The notes under the pieces: model-generated
What the model was told of the DNA's origin: nothing
Database searches by the model: none
The model's input: the letters and a program-made list of their open reading frames with translations, nothing else
Made by a program: the position numbers and the translations under genes
Assembly: GCA_024234975.1 (NCBI GenBank)
Contig: JACKNH010000010.1
Coordinates: 62,001 to 126,000, forward strand
Direction of reading: 5' to 3'
Source: Gammaproteobacteria bacterium
GTDB taxonomy: Bacteria > Pseudomonadota > Gammaproteobacteria > Ga0077536
Length of the DNA stretch: 64,000 nt
Part shown: piece by piece, positions 18,105 to 27,438 of the stretch
Layout of the letters: every line of letters starts with the position of its first letter
Numbering within the stretch: the stretch's first letter is position 1

Positions 18105-18133
18105 GTGTGCGGCCGGATGCTCCGGCCGCATGC
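18105..18133 (+). promoter_or_regulatory. Strong hairpin in the cysI leader
   Basis: GCGGCCGGA (18109-18117), loop TGC, TCCGGCCGC (18121-18129) form a perfect 9-bp stem, extendable by one T-A, two wobble pairs and a G-C to 18105-18133. No T run follows, so it is not a canonical terminator. It ends 32 nt before the sulfite reductase ATG and could end the kinase transcript or act in the cysI leader; function unknown. Confidence 0.45.
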
Positions 18134-18165
18134 TGCGCCGTTTTCATTTCGCAAGAGTTTGAATC

Positions 18166-19842
18166 ATGTATCAATACGACAATTACGATCAGACCATCGT
18201 CGACGAACGGGTCGCCCAGTTCCGCGATCAGACCGAGCGGTTCCTCGCCGGCCAGCTGGCGGACGACGAGTACCGTCCGCTGCGTTTGATGAACGGCCTG
18301 TATCTGCAACGGCATGCCCCCATGTTGCGGGTGGCGATTCCCTATGGATTGTTGTCGTCGGACCAGCTGCGGATGCTGGCGCACATCGCCCGCAAGTACG
18401 ATAAAAACTACGGCCATTTCAGCACCCGGCAGAACATCCAATACAACTGGCCGCGATTGGAGCAGGTGCCGGATATTCTGGCCGACCTCGCCAGCGTGCA
18501 GATGCATGCCATACAGACCAGCGGTAACTGCATCCGCAACGTGACCTCGGACCACCTGGCCGGTGTCGCCGCGGATGAAATCGAAGATCCACGGCCGTAT
18601 TGCGAGATCCTCCGCCAATGGTCGACGTTTCATCCTGAGTTCTCGTATCTGCCACGCAAATTCAAGATTGCCGTGACGGGCGCCACCGAAGATCGCGCCG
18701 CGGTCGCCGTGCACGATATCGGTTTCTACATGACGCGTAACGACACCGGCGAAGTGGGTTTCCGCGTGCTGGTTGGCGGCGGGCTCGGTCGCACGCCGTA
18801 CATCGGCGCGATCATTCGCGAGTTTCTGCCCAAGCGGGATCTGCTGTCGTATTCCGAAGCCATCCTGCGCGTGTACAACCGTTTCGGCCGGCGCGATAAC
18901 AAATACAAGGCGCGGATCAAGATTCTGGTCAACGCGTTGGGCGCGGCGGAGTTCGCCACCAGGGTTGAAGACGAGTGGCAGCAGATGGATCGCGACGCGC
19001 TCACGCTGACCGATGCGGCACTGGCGGACATCAAGCGCCGCTTCACCACGCCCGACTACCAGGCGTTCGACGGCGATGCCCCGGCATTCGCCGCAAAGCT
19101 GGGCGAAGATGCCGCGTTCAAGCGTTGGGTCAGCCGCAATACGCATGCTCACAAGCTGCCAGGTTATCGCGCGGTGTCAGTATCGTTGAAAACGCCGGAA
19201 CGTCCGCCCGGCGATGCTACCGATGCCCAGATGGATACGCTCGCTGATCTGGCGGAGCGTTACAGCGCCGCCGAGATTCGCGTGACCCACGAACAGAATC
19301 TGGTGTTTGCGGATGTGGCAACGCAGGACTTGTATGCCTTGTGGCAGGGCCTTGATGCACTTGGACTTGCCGTACCCAATATCGGGACGTTGACGGACAT
19401 GATCTGCTGCCCGGGGCTGGACTTCTGTGCCCTGGCCAATGCCGGGTCGATTCCGATCGCCGCTGATATCACCAATGCGTTCAACGATTACGATTACCTG
19501 TACGACATCGGCGAACTGAAGATAAAAATGTCGGGTTGTATGAATGCCTGCGGCCACCATCACGTCGGTCACATCGGCATTCTCGGCGTCGACAAGAAGG
19601 GCGTCGAGTTCTACCAGCTGACACTGGGCGGTTCAGCCGCCAGTGATGCCGTGTTGGGTGATCGCCTGGGGCCTGCGCTGGAGAAGGAACGCGTGGTGCC
19701 GGTCATCCGCAGCCTGCTGGATGTCTATCTCGAACACCGCCAGGAAGACGAACGCTTTCTCGATACCTATCGCCGAATCGGCATGACGCCGTTCAAGGAT
19801 CGCGTCTATGGCGCGGAAGACGAGATTCGCAGGAGCGCATGA
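18166..19842 (+). CDS. cysI: Assimilatory sulfite (nitrite/sulfite) reductase haemoprotein
   Basis: This 558-residue protein reduces sulfite to sulfide in cysteine biosynthesis using sirohaem coupled to a 4Fe-4S cluster. The cluster cysteines are C415 and C421 (CCPGLDFC) and C458 and C462 (SGCMNACG), giving the C-x5-C / C-x3-C pattern. The sirohaem half-domains are present, with YGHFSTRQNIQYNW and the TSGNCIRNVTSD block in the first half. A nitrite-reductase role is possible, but the coupled DUF934 gene that overlaps its stop by 4 nt is the usual partner of cysI in Pseudomonas-like genomes. No cysJ flavoprotein is nearby, so the electron donor is probably encoded elsewhere. Confidence 0.88.
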   Translation: MYQYDNYDQTIVDERVAQFRDQTERFLAGQLADDEYRPLRLMNGLYLQRHAPMLRVAIPYGLLSSDQLRMLAHIARKYDKNYGHFSTRQNIQYNWPRLEQVPDILADLASVQMHAIQTSGNCIRNVTSDHLAGVAADEIEDPRPYCEILRQWSTFHPEFSYLPRKFKIAVTGATEDRAAVAVHDIGFYMTRNDTGEVGFRVLVGGGLGRTPYIGAIIREFLPKRDLLSYSEAILRVYNRFGRRDNKYKARIKILVNALGAAEFATRVEDEWQQMDRDALTLTDAALADIKRRFTTPDYQAFDGDAPAFAAKLGEDAAFKRWVSRNTHAHKLPGYRAVSVSLKTPERPPGDATDAQMDTLADLAERYSAAEIRVTHEQNLVFADVATQDLYALWQGLDALGLAVPNIGTLTDMICCPGLDFCALANAGSIPIAADITNAFNDYDYLYDIGELKIKMSGCMNACGHHHVGHIGILGVDKKGVEFYQLTLGGSAASDAVLGDRLGPALEKERVVPVIRSLLDVYLEHRQEDERFLDTYRRIGMTPFKDRVYGAEDEIRRSA

Positions 19843-20330
19843 TGAAAGTCATCAAGAACAATACAGTCGTGAACGACGCCTGGCAGCTGGTGGACGACGG
19901 CGCCGAGCTGCCGGCTGGGGATGTGATCGTTTCACTGGGTCGTTGGCAACAGGAGCGGGATGCGCTGCTGGCGCGTGACGGGCAGGTCGGCGTAGCGTTG
20001 ACGGGCGACCAGGACCCCGCCGCGCTGGCCGATGACCTGGACCAGTTACCGCTGATTGGCCTGTTGTTTCCCAAGTTTACCGATGGTCGCAATTATTCCA
20101 GCGCGCGTCTGCTGCGCGAACGATTCGGCTACAAGGGCGAACTGCGCGCACTCGGCAACGTACTTCGTGACCAGTTGTTCTACATGCAACGCTGCGGTAT
20201 CGACGCATTCGCGCTGGCCGAAGGTCGCGACGCAGACGCTGCCCTGCAATCGCTGAGGGACTTTTCCAAGGTCTACCAGGACACCGGCGACAGCGCGACA
20301 CCGGTCTGGCGCCTGCGCGGCGCGGTCTGA
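19839..20330 (+). CDS. DUF934 protein, sulfite-reductase partner
   Basis: A 163-residue DUF934 protein with the typical blocks IGLLFPKFTDGRNYSSARLL and RERFGYKGELRALGNVLRD, then QLFYMQRCGIDAFAL. The family is almost always encoded after cysI and is taken to assist sulfite reduction, but its biochemical role is not established. Its first ATG overlaps the cysI stop (ATGA); a second ATG directly after, at 19842, is better spaced from the AGGAG and may be the real start. It converges with lon across a hairpin. Confidence 0.87.
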   Translation: MMKVIKNNTVVNDAWQLVDDGAELPAGDVIVSLGRWQQERDALLARDGQVGVALTGDQDPAALADDLDQLPLIGLLFPKFTDGRNYSSARLLRERFGYKGELRALGNVLRDQLFYMQRCGIDAFALAEGRDADAALQSLRDFSKVYQDTGDSATPVWRLRGAV

Positions 20331-20366
20331 CGGCTCTTCCTGCGTTATCGAGAAGTTTTCGAATAT

Positions 20367-20389
20367 GCGGCCCGATCCTGTCGGGCCGC
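20367..20389. terminator. Hairpin between convergent DUF934 and lon genes
   Basis: GCGGCCCGA (20367-20375), loop TCCTG, TCGGGCCGC (20381-20389): a perfect 9-bp GC-rich stem in the 78-bp convergent gap. No strong T run is present on either side, so termination is inferred from location and symmetry. Confidence 0.5.
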
Positions 20390-20408
20390 TCTGGTTGATT
20401 TCCGCTGG

Positions 20409-22835
20409 TTACCGCCGTTTCTTGCGCTGCGCCGCTTTCGCCGTCCTTCCAAAGCACAGTTCAGCCACCTGCTCAAAGCGCTCCACGAAGTGCACTTTCA
20501 TCCCTTTGCGCAGGTAAGCGGGGATCAACTCGTAGTCGCTGCGGTTGGCTTCCGGCAGTATCACTTCCTTGACGCCTGCCCGCTGCCCCGCAATCACCTT
20601 CTCGCGAATCCCGCCAACGGGTAACACTTCACCGGTCAGCGTCAATTCGCCGGTCATCACGATGGGACGGCGCAGTTTCCGATCGAGCGCCAGCGACAAC
20701 AACGCGGTGGCCATCGTGATTCCGGCACTGGGACCATCCTTCGGTGTCGCGCCCTCAGGAACGTGAACGTGCACGAATGCCGTATCGAAGAACTCCGGAT
20801 TGGCGCCCAAGGCACCCAGATGCGCGGTGACGTAACTGTAGGCAATCTCCGCGGACTCACGCATCACTTCTCCCAGCTGACCGGTGAGCTTGAACCCGCG
20901 CGCCTTGCGATGCACCAGTCCGGATTCGATGTTCAGCGTTGTGCCGCCCAGCGATGTCCACGCCAAACCGGTAACGACGCCTACCGCATCGGCAGCCCGT
21001 TGACGCCGGAAGTTCGGCGGACCCAGGTAATGTTCGAGGTCGCCCGGCGCAATCACCAGCGGCGGTCTGGCGCCTTCCAACAATTCGACAACGGCCTTGC
21101 GTGCGACGCGGTTGAGCAGTTTTTCCATGTTGCGTACACCCGCCTCACGCGCGTAATCGTTGGCGATAGCCTTTAACGCGGTGGGTTGTATCCGAATCTG
21201 CGAGGCCTTGAGACCGGCATTGGCGCGGACACGCGGCCACAAGTGGCGTCGTGCGATCTCCGTCTTTTCTTCGGTGATGTAGCCGGCAAGCCGGATCACC
21301 TCCATGCGATCCAGCAAGGGCCGTGGAATGGTGTCGAGCTGATTGGCGGTGCAGATGAACACCACCTTCGACAGGTCGAAGCGGACATCGAGATAGTGGT
21401 CGAGGAAATCCCGGTTCAATTCCGGATCGAGCACCTCTAGCAGCGCCGATGCCGGATCACCCTGGTAGGACGCGCCGATTTTGTCCACTTCGTCCAGCAT
21501 GATGACCGGGTTGGCGGTGCCGCACTCGCGCAGCGCCTGCATCAGTTTGCCAGGCATGGCGCCGATGTACGTGCGCCGGTGGCCCTTGATCTCGGCCTCG
21601 TCGCGCATACCGCCGACACTGAAACGGAAGAACTCGCGGCCCATGGCATCAGCGATGGACCGGCCGATGGAACTCTTGCCGACGCCCGGCGGACCGACCA
21701 GCAGCAGGATCGAGCCGGCGGTATTGCCGCGGGCCGAACCCACCGCAAGAAACTCAACGATGCGTTGCTTCACATCGTCCAGGCCGTAGTGGTCGCGTTC
21801 GAGAATCGCGCGTGATTCGGCAAGATCAAAGTGATCCGACGAGTAGCGGCCCCATGGCAGCGACGTGAGTGTATCCAGGTAATTGCGGGTGACCGCGAAT
21901 TCGGGCGAGCCGGATTCCAGCATCTGCAGCTTGTCGAACTCGTCATCCATCCGTTCCTGCGCCGCTTCGGGAATTACCAGGCCGTCGAGTCGGGCGCGGA
22001 ATTTCTCGATCTCAACGGTCTTGTCATCCTTCGAGATGCCGAGCTGACGTTGTATTTCCTTGAGCTGTTCACGCAGGAAGAATTCGCGCTGGTGTTTGGA
22101 GATGGTTTCTTCCACCCGCTGACGGATCTCGCTTTCCAGGCCGGCGACTTCCAATTCGTGCTGGACGAGCACCAGGGTCTTCTCCATACGCCGCAGCAGC
22201 GGCACGGTATCGAGAATTTCCTGCAGGTCATCGCCGCGCGCACTGGTGAGGGCAGCCGCAAAGTCAGTCAATGGCGCCGCCTGGTCCGGTCCAAAGCGAT
22301 CCAGATAGGCCTTCAACTGCTCCTTGTATAGTGGGTTGAGGGGCAGTAATTCCTTGATTTTATTGATGATAGCCAGCGCGTATGCGCGCAGCTCGTTGGC
22401 GTTTTCATCCGGTACCTTGGGGTATGCGACCTGCGCCAGCAGCGGTGGGTTCTGGCGCACCCACTGCTGCACCTGAAATCGTTGCAGACCTTCGGCGATG
22501 AACTGGATGCGGCCCTGGTCGCGGACGGCATGATGGATACGCGCAACTGTGCCGGTTGTCGCGATGTCTTCGATGTCCGGTACGCCATCAACCAACCCGC
22601 GGGCGTAGCTCAATCCGATCAGCTTGTGCGGGGTGCTGCCTACGCGCTCGATGGTCGCTTCCCACAACTTCTCGTCGACCACGATAGGCATCGCCTGGGC
22701 CGGAAAGAATGGTCGCTGGGTCAGCGGGAGGATCAGCAGGCGATCGGGCAGAACGTCCGCAATACGGGCCGGCACTGCGGTTTCAAGTAATTCCGCCTGT
22801 TGTACCTGACCTTCCGGATCTAAATCGGTTGCCAT
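20409..22835 (-). CDS. lon: ATP-dependent protease Lon
   Basis: Lon degrades misfolded and regulatory proteins in the cytosol. The N-terminal substrate domain (LPLTQRPFFPAQ onward), a coiled-coil region, the AAA module with Walker A GPPGVGKS at residues 381-388, and the C-terminal protease domain are all present. The catalytic dyad is S703 (DGPSAGIT) and K746 (GGIREKVIAGQ), 43 residues apart as in E. coli Lon. I start at the ATG giving MATDLDPEG (808 residues), which has AAAGGGG upstream; a longer start would overlap the kinase gene. The C-terminus ends in a basic tail RKKRR. Confidence 0.95.
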   Translation of the reverse strand: MATDLDPEGQVQQAELLETAVPARIADVLPDRLLILPLTQRPFFPAQAMPIVVDEKLWEATIERVGSTPHKLIGLSYARGLVDGVPDIEDIATTGTVARIHHAVRDQGRIQFIAEGLQRFQVQQWVRQNPPLLAQVAYPKVPDENANELRAYALAIINKIKELLPLNPLYKEQLKAYLDRFGPDQAAPLTDFAAALTSARGDDLQEILDTVPLLRRMEKTLVLVQHELEVAGLESEIRQRVEETISKHQREFFLREQLKEIQRQLGISKDDKTVEIEKFRARLDGLVIPEAAQERMDDEFDKLQMLESGSPEFAVTRNYLDTLTSLPWGRYSSDHFDLAESRAILERDHYGLDDVKQRIVEFLAVGSARGNTAGSILLLVGPPGVGKSSIGRSIADAMGREFFRFSVGGMRDEAEIKGHRRTYIGAMPGKLMQALRECGTANPVIMLDEVDKIGASYQGDPASALLEVLDPELNRDFLDHYLDVRFDLSKVVFICTANQLDTIPRPLLDRMEVIRLAGYITEEKTEIARRHLWPRVRANAGLKASQIRIQPTALKAIANDYAREAGVRNMEKLLNRVARKAVVELLEGARPPLVIAPGDLEHYLGPPNFRRQRAADAVGVVTGLAWTSLGGTTLNIESGLVHRKARGFKLTGQLGEVMRESAEIAYSYVTAHLGALGANPEFFDTAFVHVHVPEGATPKDGPSAGITMATALLSLALDRKLRRPIVMTGELTLTGEVLPVGGIREKVIAGQRAGVKEVILPEANRSDYELIPAYLRKGMKVHFVERFEQVAELCFGRTAKAAQRKKRR

Positions 22836-22933
22836 CGAATCGAACGCCCCTTTCTCTGTCTGGATCAGGAGATGGGGGCTGCACGGGGCGATATCAAGCA
22901 GGTGGCCTCGCTGGTGCGAGACGGCCACCGGGA

Positions 22934-24211
22934 TCAATAGCTTGCGAAGCGTTCCTGTAACGGCGTGATGTCGCGGATGATGGAATCGGCGTCGCTGTAG
23001 CGGTCGGCGGGAAGCTTCGCCAGCAGTTTGTTCAATACCGGTTGAAATGCGGCGACGGGCTCTGGCAACTGCGGTATGTCGGCGTGGACATGCTGATAAA
23101 CAAGTGCCGCGGCACTGTCGGCGCGATAGGGCTTTCTGCCCGTCAACATTTCGAACAGGATGACGCCCGCACTATAGAAGTCGGCGCGGAAGTCCACCGG
23201 GTTGCCCAGCGCTTGTTCGGGACTCAGGTAGTTTGGTGTACCCAGTACGCTGCCGAGCTTGGTCAGTTCGTTGGTTTCGTTCAGCCGCTTGGAAATGCCG
23301 AAGTCCGAGAGTGCCAGCGAATCGTCTGCCCTGAACATGATGTTGCCCGGCTTCAAATCGCGGTGGACGATGCCGTGCGCATGAATCGTCTTCAGGCCGT
23401 AGCAGATGTGCAGGAAGTACAGCAGTGCGTCCGCAACCGGAACGCCATGCTCCAGCCGTTGCTTGAGGTCGCCACGGGTGAAGAACTCCATGGCGATATA
23501 GCCGTATTCCTCGGTGAAGCCGTGTTCCAGGAAATGGACGACGTAAGGACTGTTCAGTTCGGCGATGATTTCGGCTTCGCGCTCGAATCGCTGCAATACC
23601 TGCGGGTCGCGGATGGATGCGACATCGATGATTTTCAACACCATGGTCTGACGGCTGGTCAGCGATTCACCGAGATAGACTCTTGAACTCGCACCCTGCC
23701 CGATTAAACGAATGAATCGATAGCCGATGGCTGAACCATCCGGGTTGTTCCCCACCGCCAGAGACTGGAACAGGCGCGCATCCCGGTGGAGCCGATCTTC
23801 CGCGGTACCACTGCCCGTATTGTCACCCGCGTGGCCATCCGCCACTGCGGCTTTCACCAGCGATGCCAGCCGTTCGCGAGACACATCGGACTTGCGGACG
23901 TAATCGAATGCACCGGATTTGATCGCGCGGGTGGCGACGTACTCGTCGCCAAACGCAGTCATCAGGATGATCGGCGGGAAGTTGGGGATCTTGGCAAAAT
24001 CCAGCAACCAGTCCAGGCCGAGTTCGCCGCTGGGGCCGAGGTGGTTGTCGAGCAGAACGACATCGTACAAATCCCAGGCGAAATCCGGCCCCGGGCGGCC
24101 CTGTTGTTCCGGATCGTATTCGGACACTTCAATGTCATGAATGACGCTGGCCAGCATCCGCCGCACCAGCGCCATGTATTCCTTGGAATCATCGATGATG
24201 ATGACGCGCAT
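22934..24211 (-). CDS. Response regulator fused to a Ser/Thr protein kinase
   Basis: A 425-residue two-domain signalling protein. Residues 1-120 are a receiver domain with D7/D8, phospho-acceptor D55 (VVLLDNHLG), T85 and K107. Residues 160-420 are a Hanks-type kinase: glycine loop LIGQGASSRVYLG, K193 (VLKII), catalytic HRDLKPGN (D285) and DFG (303-305), then SPEQ in place of the usual APE. All catalytic residues are intact, and no membrane segment is seen, so the protein is probably cytosolic. It would link a histidine-kinase input to Ser/Thr phosphorylation of unknown targets. No sensor kinase is adjacent; lon lies about 100 bp downstream on the same strand. Confidence 0.9.
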   Translation of the reverse strand: MRVIIIDDSKEYMALVRRMLASVIHDIEVSEYDPEQQGRPGPDFAWDLYDVVLLDNHLGPSGELGLDWLLDFAKIPNFPPIILMTAFGDEYVATRAIKSGAFDYVRKSDVSRERLASLVKAAVADGHAGDNTGSGTAEDRLHRDARLFQSLAVGNNPDGSAIGYRFIRLIGQGASSRVYLGESLTSRQTMVLKIIDVASIRDPQVLQRFEREAEIIAELNSPYVVHFLEHGFTEEYGYIAMEFFTRGDLKQRLEHGVPVADALLYFLHICYGLKTIHAHGIVHRDLKPGNIMFRADDSLALSDFGISKRLNETNELTKLGSVLGTPNYLSPEQALGNPVDFRADFYSAGVILFEMLTGRKPYRADSAAALVYQHVHADIPQLPEPVAAFQPVLNKLLAKLPADRYSDADSIIRDITPLQERFASY

Positions 24212-24519
24212 GGGTGTATTCAGCCCTGGAAACAGCGCGCGTTCGGAGCGGTGTCATGCCCGGTCGGGCATGCTTGCCGGATGTTGCTGAGGCGGCGCAG
24301 GACGCCGTGCCGAATATTCATGCGGGTGACTTTTGCTTGTGGATTCAAATGGCGTAATCACGCCGGTTCATCTGTCCAATCAGGAAACCACTGCACCATG
24401 TCGATATCGGCCTGATGATAAGGCTAAATGGGCCGGGTGGTGAAATACTGTAACGGCTGCGTATAGTCTAGACTGAACCCACTATACAACTGATAACAAA
24501 CGTTTGCGGAGTCACTGAC
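24212..24519. other. Divergent intergenic region, no gene seen
   Basis: This 308-bp gap separates the kinase gene from the exported dikinase-like gene. It contains the inverted repeat at 24255-24272, a 10-bp palindrome AGTCTAGACT at 24465-24474, and a TATACA hexamer (24483-24488) that could be the -10 of the rightward gene, though no good -35 is present. A ribosome site GCGGAG (24506-24511) serves the start at 24520. I find no supportable small gene. Confidence 0.5.
24255..24272. promoter_or_regulatory. Inverted repeat upstream of the receiver-kinase gene
   Basis: CATGCCCG, GT, CGGGCATG: a perfect 8-bp dyad with a 2-nt centre, 43 bp upstream of the kinase gene start. Size and position suit an operator for a dimeric regulator, but an RNA hairpin or chance is possible. 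No second copy was recognised. Confidence 0.35.
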
Positions 24520-27438
24520 ATGAGGTTCTGGTTGGCCGCGGCCACCACCATATTGATGGCAGGCACGGCGGCATTCGCCGGTGAAGCCGTGGATACCGCG
24601 GCATCCGGCCGCCTCGACGTCGAAGGCATGAAGGCGTCGAGCCGTGGGCCGTTTCAGCGGATCCGCTGGTTCTGCAAGGACGGCAGCATCCTCGAACCGC
24701 AGCCTTACGGCTGCAAGGAGCACGGTGGAGGCTCGCAACACGGCCAATGGTCAGACACGACCACGCGATTGCGTGATGCAGGTTTTTACATTGCCAATGT
24801 ATATGCGGATCTCGACATCGAGGCGTTGCTTGCAGGGGACCCGGTCGGTGAGCGTCTTGGCCAGATGCTGGTCGAGCAGTTTCTGATTGAACGTGACGAC
24901 GGCTGGATTCTGCGTCGCGCACAGTTCTACCGCGGCGCATTCCAGGAAGAGGGCGAGCGCGCTGGCAAGGAACGCCTGTTGCGCGAACTGCTCGCACGCC
25001 CGGCCTGGCTCGATGAACGTTACCTGGGGCTGCGCACTGCGGCCCGGCTGTTGCCCCATGGCAGAGAGACCGCCACGGTCCGGGAGATTCGTCAGGAAGC
25101 GGCAGCGCTGACGGCGCTCAATCCGGCCTTCTCCAATCTCCGCAACAAGATACACGGCCAACCTGGCAGCGAGGACGCGACGAGTGTGCGTGCATTCGCG
25201 GCCCAGGTGGACGACGCGGATATGCGTTCCCGCCTTCAAGCGCTGGCCGCCAACATCGATGGCGTTTACGCCATGCCGGTGATGCAGAGATTTGAACAGG
25301 CCGGATCAGCGGATCTCGGCAGTGAATCGATCAACGCCGCGGCGGCCGCCGCCCAACGACGTCTTCGCGGTACGCCGGACGACGCCACTGTGTTCGAGGC
25401 GACCGGTCAGCTGCTGGCTGAAATCCGTTCGGCCATGCCGCAGATTGGCAACCTGCGTTCACGCCTGCGGCTGCTGGATTTCAGTCTGGTTGTGGAAGAC
25501 ATCCATTTCACCGCCGGCCAATCATTGGCGAACGATGCAACCAGCCCTCGCACGTTGACAACGCAACTGGCGCTGCTGGCGGCCGCCGCCGATGGTCTGT
25601 ATGGCGCCGGTCTCGTCAGCAACCGGCAATGGCTGGCGTTGCGTGATTCGCTGGCGTCGCTGGAACGCAGCAGCGTTGACCTGCTGAGTTACAAGCGGAC
25701 ATTGCAGTACCTGGCTTTGGCGCCGTCGTGGGGAACACAGCGCTATCGCTTTCTGTTCCAGGAAGCGGTCGACAAGCTGGCGGAAATAGAGCCACTGGCA
25801 CACCAGTTCATTCCCGACCAACTGCGAGGCGGCCCGATGTTTGCGTACGCGCGGCTCTCCGATCAGTTGTTGCGCGATGCGAATCTGCGCGCAGGGATCG
25901 TCAACGAGTTGTTCAGTGATGCGGTCGGCGCCGGTTTGCGGGCATTGAACCCGGGGCTGGCGCGCGGTCGCCTGCATCTGGTTGCGCCGCATGAAGTCGA
26001 AGGCTTCGATCCCAAGGGAATCTACCTGCTCGCGGAAACCATTTCGGAATTGCCACCGGTGGCCGGCATCCTGACCCAGGGCGAGGGCAATCCGCTGTCA
26101 CATGTGCAATTGCTGGCGCGCAACCTGGGAATTCCGAATGTCGCCATCGATCAGCAGCTGCTTTCCCGGCTGACGCCATATGACGGCGTCGACATCATCA
26201 TGGCGGTCAGTCCGGGCGGGTCCGTACGGCTGATGGTCGATCACGGTGAGTTGGCGGCGCTGTTTGACGAAAGCACCGAAGCCGCGGCGCTGATTGAACC
26301 GGATCTGGTGAAGCTCGATATCGCCAACCGCAGCCTGCTGCCGCTGGCCCGGTTGCGGGAGAGCGATTCTGGCCGCGCAGTGGGACCCAAGGCGGCCAAG
26401 CTGGGTGAATTGATGCACCACTACCCCGAAGCCGTCGCGCCGGGCCTGGCCATCCCTTTCGGTATATTCCGCGAACTGCTGGAACAACCCGCACCGGAAT
26501 CACCAGATGAATCGATCTGGACCTGGATGGTACGAAATTATCGCACGCTGGAAGCCATGCCTGCCGACGGAGTGGAACGCCGTGCGGCAACCGAGCGGTT
26601 CCGTGCGCAATTGTACGCGGCGGTACTGACCACGCCGCTGGCCGATACATTCCGGGCCGAACTTGCACAGCAGATGAACGCTGCATTTGGCACTGACGGC
26701 GCGTACGGCGTTTTCGTTCGCAGCGACACCAACGTCGAAGACCTGCCGGGTTTCACCGGCGCCGGCTTGAACCTTACCGTGCCCAACGTGGTGGGATTCG
26801 ACAACGTGGTGGCTGCCATTTCCCGCGTGTGGGCATCGCCGTTTACCGCCCGCGCGTTTGCCTGGCGTCAATCCCACATGCGGCAACCTGAACTGGTGTT
26901 TCCCGCGGTACTGCTGATGGCGAGCGTCAATTCAGCCAAGTCCGGTGTTTTGGTGACCTCCGATATCGACACTGGCGATCGGAATTGGATTTCAGTTGCG
27001 GTCAACGAAGGCGTCGGTGGCGCAGTTGACGGGCAGAGTGCCGAATCCTTGCGCATCAACATTGAAACCGGGCAGGTACGCGTGCTGACGGATGCGACCG
27101 CGGTCTGGCGCAGGCAGATCGATCCGGCCGGCGGCGTGGCCAGACTGCCGGTCAGCGGTGATATGGCTGTGCTCAAGCCGGACGAAGTGGCAGCGTTGAT
27201 TGCGTTCGCGCATGAACTGCCGCAGCGATTCCCGCCGATTGTCGATGCCGACGGCAATCCGGCGCCTGCCGACGTTGAGTTCGGCTTCGAGAATGGACAA
27301 CTGCGCCTGTTCCAGTTGCGACCCTTCCTCGACAGCAAACAAGCGCGTGGCAGCACATATCTGCATACGCTGGATGTCTCGCAGGAGGCGCTGGCGCAAT
27401 CAGTAGTCAACCTTGAATCAGAGCTGGAGCATTTATGA
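24520..27438 (+). CDS. Exported glucan-water-dikinase-like protein (phosphohistidine plus ATP-grasp domains)
   Basis: A 972-residue protein with a clear Sec signal peptide (MRFWLAAATTILMAGTAAFA). Residues 25-480 match nothing I recognise. Residues about 490-590 form a swivelling phosphohistidine domain: LTQGEGNPLSHVQLLARNLG, with H528 as the phosphoryl carrier. Residues about 600-940 are a PPDK-type ATP-binding domain: VGPKAAKLGEL, FVRSDTNVEDLPGFTGAG (R734), and FQLRPF with R934. The order histidine domain then ATP domain is that of glucan/phosphoglucan water dikinases, not of PEP synthase or PPDK. ATP is normally absent outside the cytosol, so export is surprising. It overlaps the following serine hydrolase gene by 4 nt. 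Substrate unknown. Confidence 0.75.
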   Translation: MRFWLAAATTILMAGTAAFAGEAVDTAASGRLDVEGMKASSRGPFQRIRWFCKDGSILEPQPYGCKEHGGGSQHGQWSDTTTRLRDAGFYIANVYADLDIEALLAGDPVGERLGQMLVEQFLIERDDGWILRRAQFYRGAFQEEGERAGKERLLRELLARPAWLDERYLGLRTAARLLPHGRETATVREIRQEAAALTALNPAFSNLRNKIHGQPGSEDATSVRAFAAQVDDADMRSRLQALAANIDGVYAMPVMQRFEQAGSADLGSESINAAAAAAQRRLRGTPDDATVFEATGQLLAEIRSAMPQIGNLRSRLRLLDFSLVVEDIHFTAGQSLANDATSPRTLTTQLALLAAAADGLYGAGLVSNRQWLALRDSLASLERSSVDLLSYKRTLQYLALAPSWGTQRYRFLFQEAVDKLAEIEPLAHQFIPDQLRGGPMFAYARLSDQLLRDANLRAGIVNELFSDAVGAGLRALNPGLARGRLHLVAPHEVEGFDPKGIYLLAETISELPPVAGILTQGEGNPLSHVQLLARNLGIPNVAIDQQLLSRLTPYDGVDIIMAVSPGGSVRLMVDHGELAALFDESTEAAALIEPDLVKLDIANRSLLPLARLRESDSGRAVGPKAAKLGELMHHYPEAVAPGLAIPFGIFRELLEQPAPESPDESIWTWMVRNYRTLEAMPADGVERRAATERFRAQLYAAVLTTPLADTFRAELAQQMNAAFGTDGAYGVFVRSDTNVEDLPGFTGAGLNLTVPNVVGFDNVVAAISRVWASPFTARAFAWRQSHMRQPELVFPAVLLMASVNSAKSGVLVTSDIDTGDRNWISVAVNEGVGGAVDGQSAESLRINIETGQVRVLTDATAVWRRQIDPAGGVARLPVSGDMAVLKPDEVAALIAFAHELPQRFPPIVDADGNPAPADVEFGFENGQLRLFQLRPFLDSKQARGSTYLHTLDVSQEALAQSVVNLESELEHL

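Noticed and set aside
24465..24474. 10-bp palindrome AGTCTAGACT before the dikinase-like gene
   Set aside because: A 10-bp palindrome occurs by chance about every 1 kb; no partner site or conservation is visible.
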